DNA of 64,000 nucleotides from Streptomyces sp. NRRL S-1022 (GTDB taxonomy: Bacteria; Actinomycetota; Actinomycetes; Streptomycetales; Streptomycetaceae). The notes under the pieces are model-generated. The model was not told the origin of the DNA, searched no databases, and worked only from the letters and a program-made list of their open reading frames with translations. This document shows positions 63,437-64,000 of the stretch, one piece after another. Every line of letters begins with the position of its first letter. Position 1 is the first letter of the stretch. The position numbers and the translations under genes were made by a program. The stretch is from positions 186,001 to 250,000 of the forward strand of contig NZ_JOIU01000011.1 in NCBI RefSeq assembly GCF_000720135.1, in the 5' to 3' direction.

Positions 63437-64000
63437 ATGACGACATCAAGGAAGACGAAAGCCGGGCTCGGGTTGCTGTCGTGGGCGGCGGTGGCGTTGC
63501 TGGCCGCGGGATGCGGGACGCAGCGGGCGGAGAACCCTGCCGAGGCGTACCGGCGTACGCATCCGACACCGACCGGCATATCGACACCGAGTACTCCGAA
63601 GGACTACCGCTGCCCCGGAGAAAGCCCCCGGTCGACGCCTCCCACGGCCGCCACCACGTCCGGCTCGACCGTGCCGCCGACCGACCACTACGCCGAGAAC
63701 CACGGTTTCAGAAACCCCCTGCCGCTCCACGGCAAGAGCCGATGCGAGGGACTCGCAGCCGTCGGGCGCATCAAGACCGCGCTCGAACCACTGCGCCGGC
63801 GCGGCGACTTCGCCCCGGACAGGGTCCGGGGCGCACTCACCGGCCTCGGCTACTCGACTGACAAGGTGCGGGCGTATCAGGACGGTTCCGCCGGAGTGGG
63901 TTTCCTCATCGACATCGGCGCCTCTCCGTGGTGTGTGGAGGGCACGATGGGCAGGAACTTCACGAAGGCGGACGCCTTCGGCGGTTATCCCGACGGCACC
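63437..64000 (+). CDS. Secreted lipoprotein, C-terminus cut by window end
   Basis: The 188 visible residues begin TSRKTKAGLGLLSWAAVALLAAGCGTQ, a lipoprotein signal peptide with lipobox L-A-A-G-C (cysteine 26). A Pro/Thr/Ser-rich linker follows, then a folded part with HGKSRCEGLAAVGRIKTALEPLRRRGDFAPDRVRGALTGLGYSTDKVRAYQDGSAGVGFLIDIGASPWCVEGTMG. The two cysteines of the folded part may pair. I do not recognise a named family. ATG at 63437 is used; GTG at 63422 in the same frame is possible. The gene continues beyond the window. Confidence 0.82.
   Translation, partial: MTTSRKTKAGLGLLSWAAVALLAAGCGTQRAENPAEAYRRTHPTPTGISTPSTPKDYRCPGESPRSTPPTAATTSGSTVPPTDHYAENHGFRNPLPLHGKSRCEGLAAVGRIKTALEPLRRRGDFAPDRVRGALTGLGYSTDKVRAYQDGSAGVGFLIDIGASPWCVEGTMGRNFTKADAFGGYPDGT

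Overview
The base composition (high GC, strong third-position GC bias), the many TetR/LysR/XRE regulators, the MEDS, STAS and DUF397 families and the secreted proteins all point to an actinomycete, most likely a Streptomyces. Intact genes alternate with gene fragments, frameshifted genes and tandem duplications. I recognise about fifteen relics, and no complete insertion sequence, tRNA, rRNA or CRISPR array. That looks like an accessory region such as a chromosome arm, but this is an inference from content only.

Layout. 1-5 kb: an Rrf2 regulator cut by the window edge, a MazF-like toxin without a visible antitoxin, a GNAT acetyltransferase, a RibD-type reductase and a STAS protein. 5.4-8.4 kb: a decapitated polyketide synthase end (AT remnant plus ACP) coupled to a type II thioesterase, then a cofactor-free chloroperoxidase. 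8.4-13 kb: a YdcF-like membrane protein, a DUF6193-like protein and relics, one with a 40-base C homopolymer. 13.0-18.3 kb is the most interesting locus. A 63-residue precursor with six cysteines is followed, on the same strand, by MauE-like, thioredoxin-like, ABC-exporter and S26 signal-peptidase genes. Divergent to it is a membrane-anchored XRE regulator whose start codon lies in a perfect palindrome, and related half-sites lie between the two. This reads as a cassette that makes, oxidises, exports and trims a disulfide-rich peptide.

18.8-31.4 kb: a CadD-like transporter, several regulator/enzyme pairs with clear operators (TetR with methyltransferase, TetR with hydrolase, SDR with TetR), a HEAT-repeat protein, a regulator with an internal deletion, and an aldo/keto reductase downstream of a truncated MFS gene. 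31.4-34.8 kb: a partner-switching signalling cluster (MEDS-STAS, MEDS-ATPase, STAS) next to a decayed SpoIIE phosphatase. 35.9-39.6 kb: a TetR gene divergent from SDR, aldo/keto reductase and quinone oxidoreductase genes. 39.6-46 kb: a hydrolase with a lost C-terminus, a frameshifted DUF397 gene, an S33 peptidase, a dead response regulator, an N-terminally damaged FMN reductase, an M20 amidohydrolase and a TRIC-type channel.

47-51 kb: a secreted six-cysteine protein divergent from a large XRE-NTPase-TM-WD40 protein. 51-54 kb: a LysR gene divergent from an NADP-binding reductase and an inositol-monophosphatase-like gene. 54-56 kb: fossils. 56-61 kb: a LysR gene divergent from a leftward row of SDR, SnoaL-like, epimerase and metallo-beta-lactamase-fold genes, with an MFS relic at its promoter end. 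61-64 kb: a cold-shock protein, two small membrane proteins and a lipoprotein cut by the window end.
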